Part shown: one piece after another, positions 11,530-12,961 of the stretch | Position numbering within the stretch: position 1 is the first letter of the stretch | How the letters are laid out: every line of letters starts with the position of its first letter | Assembly: GCA_020049615.1 (NCBI GenBank) | Contig: JAIFKN010000104.1 | Span: 1 to 12,961, forward strand | Direction: 5' to 3' | DNA: 12,961 nt | Source of the DNA: a bacterium | GTDB lineage: Bacteria > Planctomycetota > UBA11346 | Notes under the pieces: model-generated | What the model was told of the DNA's origin: nothing | The model's input: the letters and a program-made list of their open reading frames with translations, nothing else | Database searches by the model: none | Program-made: the position numbers and the translations under genes

Positions 11530-12961
11530 TCACCGCTTCTTGCCCTTGCGTCGCCTCTCCGGCGATTTGCCGAGCCGTACGTTGGGCACCGCCTGCTTGT
11601 GCTCGCCCAGGGCGAGGTCCTGGTCCTCGTCGTTCTCGTCCTTGCCCGAGCGCCGCGCCAGCGCCTTGCGCGCCGGGCCGATCAGTTCGACGTCGTCGAG
11701 CGCGCCCGCATCCATGCGGCGGTGGCGGTCCTCCTTGCGCTTGTCGATCGCCATGCGCACCGGCAGGACCAGGCCGGCGTTGCGCTCGGCCTTGTTGCGG
11801 CCGCGCACGACGCGGTGCTTGTCCTCCTGCTCGTGGAAGCGGCTGTCGCGCGCCTTGAACAGGATGCGCAGCGGGACGCGGGCGAACTCCGGCACCTGGG
11901 CGCGGATGAAGTGCTCGAGGAAGCGCGAGTAGCCGGGCTCGATCCAGTCGGTGCGGTTGACGAAGACGATGAGGGTCGGCGGCTGGGTCTCGGCCTGGGT
12001 CGCGTAGTAGATCTTGGTCGGCGCCGGGCCGACCTTCCTGGGCCGGCGCTGGCGCACCGCCGCCTCGACCACCTCGTTGAGGCGGCTGGTGACGATGCGG
12101 TGCTTGGCCTCCTCCTTCAGCTCGAGGGCGATGGTCAGCAGCTGGTCGACGTCGAGGCCGGTGAGCGCGCAGGTGAACACCGCCGGGGCGTAGCCGAGGC
12201 CGGGCAGGCGGTCCTTCAGCCAGGTCAGGTAGGTCTGCTTGCTGGCGTGCGAGGCCTGCGCGATGTCCCACTTGTTGACCACCAGGATGGTCGGTTTGCC
12301 TTCGACCTCGACGAAGCGGGCGATCTTCTTGTCGACCGCGGCGATCTCGTCGCTGGCGTCGATCACCAGCAGGACGACGTCGGCGCGGCGGATGGCGCGC
12401 TCGGTGCGGCAGGCGCTGAAGAACTCGAGGTCGTCCTCGATCATCTGCGTGCGCTTGCGCAGCCCGGCGGTGTCGATCAGGGTGAAGGCGGCGCCGTCCT
12501 TCTCCAGCGCGACGTCGACCGCGTCGCGGGTGGTGCCGGGCAGGTCGGCGACGATGACGCGCTGGTCGTGGCACAGGGCGTTGGTCAGCGAGCTCTTGCC
12601 GACGTTGCGGCGGCCGACCAGGGCGAGCCGGGTGCGGCCGTCCTCGGCCTCCTCCGGCGCGCCGTCGTCGCGCATGGCGGGCAGATCCTCGGCCAGGCGT
12701 TCGAGCAGGGCGTGAAGGCCGGTGGCCTGCGCCGCGCTGATGGTCAGCGGCTCGCCCAGGCCGAGGTTCAGGAACTGGAAGGCCTGCGGCTCCAGTCCGT
12801 CGTGGTCGACCTTGTTGACCACCAGGATGACGCGCTCGTGGTGCTTGCGCAGGGTGGCGGCGATGTCCTTGTCGAGCGGCAGCAGGCCGTCGCGCACGTC
12901 GACCAGGAAGATGATGCGGTCGGCGGTGGCGATGGCGCGCTCGACCTGCTTGTAGACGTCG
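11530..12961 (-). CDS. der: Ribosome assembly GTPase Der (EngA), N-terminus outside the window
   Basis: Der is a two-GTPase-domain protein needed for 50S ribosomal subunit maturation. About 476 residues are visible. The window starts late in the first G domain (VYKQVERAIATADRIIFLVDVRDG), with its NKVD G4 motif and the SAAQATGLHALLE segment. The second G domain is complete: GRRNVGKSS (P-loop), PGTTRD, DTAGLRKR (G3) and NKWD (G4). The C-terminal KH-like domain follows, with LIVFVNRTDWIEPGYSRFLE, and a long charged tail (RKGKKR at the end) extends beyond the usual length. The P-loop and G3 of the first domain lie beyond 12961. The TGA at 11530-11532 lies ten bases from the non-coding element, so the coding end is intact. 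Confidence 0.97.
   Translation of the reverse strand, partial: DVYKQVERAIATADRIIFLVDVRDGLLPLDKDIAATLRKHHERVILVVNKVDHDGLEPQAFQFLNLGLGEPLTISAAQATGLHALLERLAEDLPAMRDDGAPEEAEDGRTRLALVGRRNVGKSSLTNALCHDQRVIVADLPGTTRDAVDVALEKDGAAFTLIDTAGLRKRTQMIEDDLEFFSACRTERAIRRADVVLLVIDASDEIAAVDKKIARFVEVEGKPTILVVNKWDIAQASHASKQTYLTWLKDRLPGLGYAPAVFTCALTGLDVDQLLTIALELKEEAKHRIVTSRLNEVVEAAVRQRRPRKVGPAPTKIYYATQAETQPPTLIVFVNRTDWIEPGYSRFLEHFIRAQVPEFARVPLRILFKARDSRFHEQEDKHRVVRGRNKAERNAGLVLPVRMAIDKRKEDRHRRMDAGALDDVELIGPARKALARRSGKDENDEDQDLALGEHKQAVPNVRLGKSPERRRKGKKR

Noticed and set aside
11489..12574. Arg/Pro-rich minus-strand frame of 361 codons ending in QGLGVRG
   Set aside because: Shifted-frame shadow of der. It is useful only because it shows the same element-written tail as the HAD gene.

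Overview
The window (12,961 bases, mostly very GC-rich) comes from a Gram-negative bacterium with a full outer membrane. It encodes three beta-barrel proteins, several lipoproteins or exported proteins, and BamD-like and LptE-like assembly factors. No gene fixes the phylum. The dciA, bamD-like, lptE-like order and the four-helix-bundle element would suit the Planctomycetota or a related group, but that is an inference from memory.

Layout. (1) 1-299: the start of riboflavin synthase, cut by the window edge. (2) 373-4545: a minus-strand run of five envelope genes. In transcription order they are an exported 388-residue protein, a 97-residue protein, a PQQ-type beta-propeller lipoprotein, a small outer-membrane barrel and a small lipoprotein. 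The first three are joined by GTGA stop/start overlaps. The downstream part is visibly poorer in GC than the rest. (3) 4782-7267: two paralogous porins facing each other across a perfect 15-bp hairpin terminator. (4) 7366-12961: a minus-strand run of der, plsY, a HAD hydrolase, dciA, a bamD-like gene and an lptE-like gene, several with ATGA overlaps.

The run in (4) is interrupted twice by members of one repeat family. At 9400-9892 a gene for an S23/four-helix-bundle protein (the family of 23S rRNA intervening-sequence proteins) lies between perfect 28-bp inverted repeats built of telomere-like AGGGGTT units, each capped by CATTGCC. At 11276-11520 a 245-bp non-coding relative has the same caps, its own perfect 28-bp inverted repeat and the same subterminal block, part of it duplicated. 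In each element the two arms match each other exactly, yet the elements differ by one base present in both arms. The ends have reshaped host genes: the HAD protein ends in element-encoded residues, the dciA start codon lies in an element end, and four copies of the terminal motif sit in the plsY leader.

A separate REPIN-like inverted pair at 7804-7888 lies inside the start of the lptE-like gene and encodes about 28 of the 30 residues in front of its hydrophobic signal core. The element pair and the REPIN-derived signal peptide are the most unusual things here.
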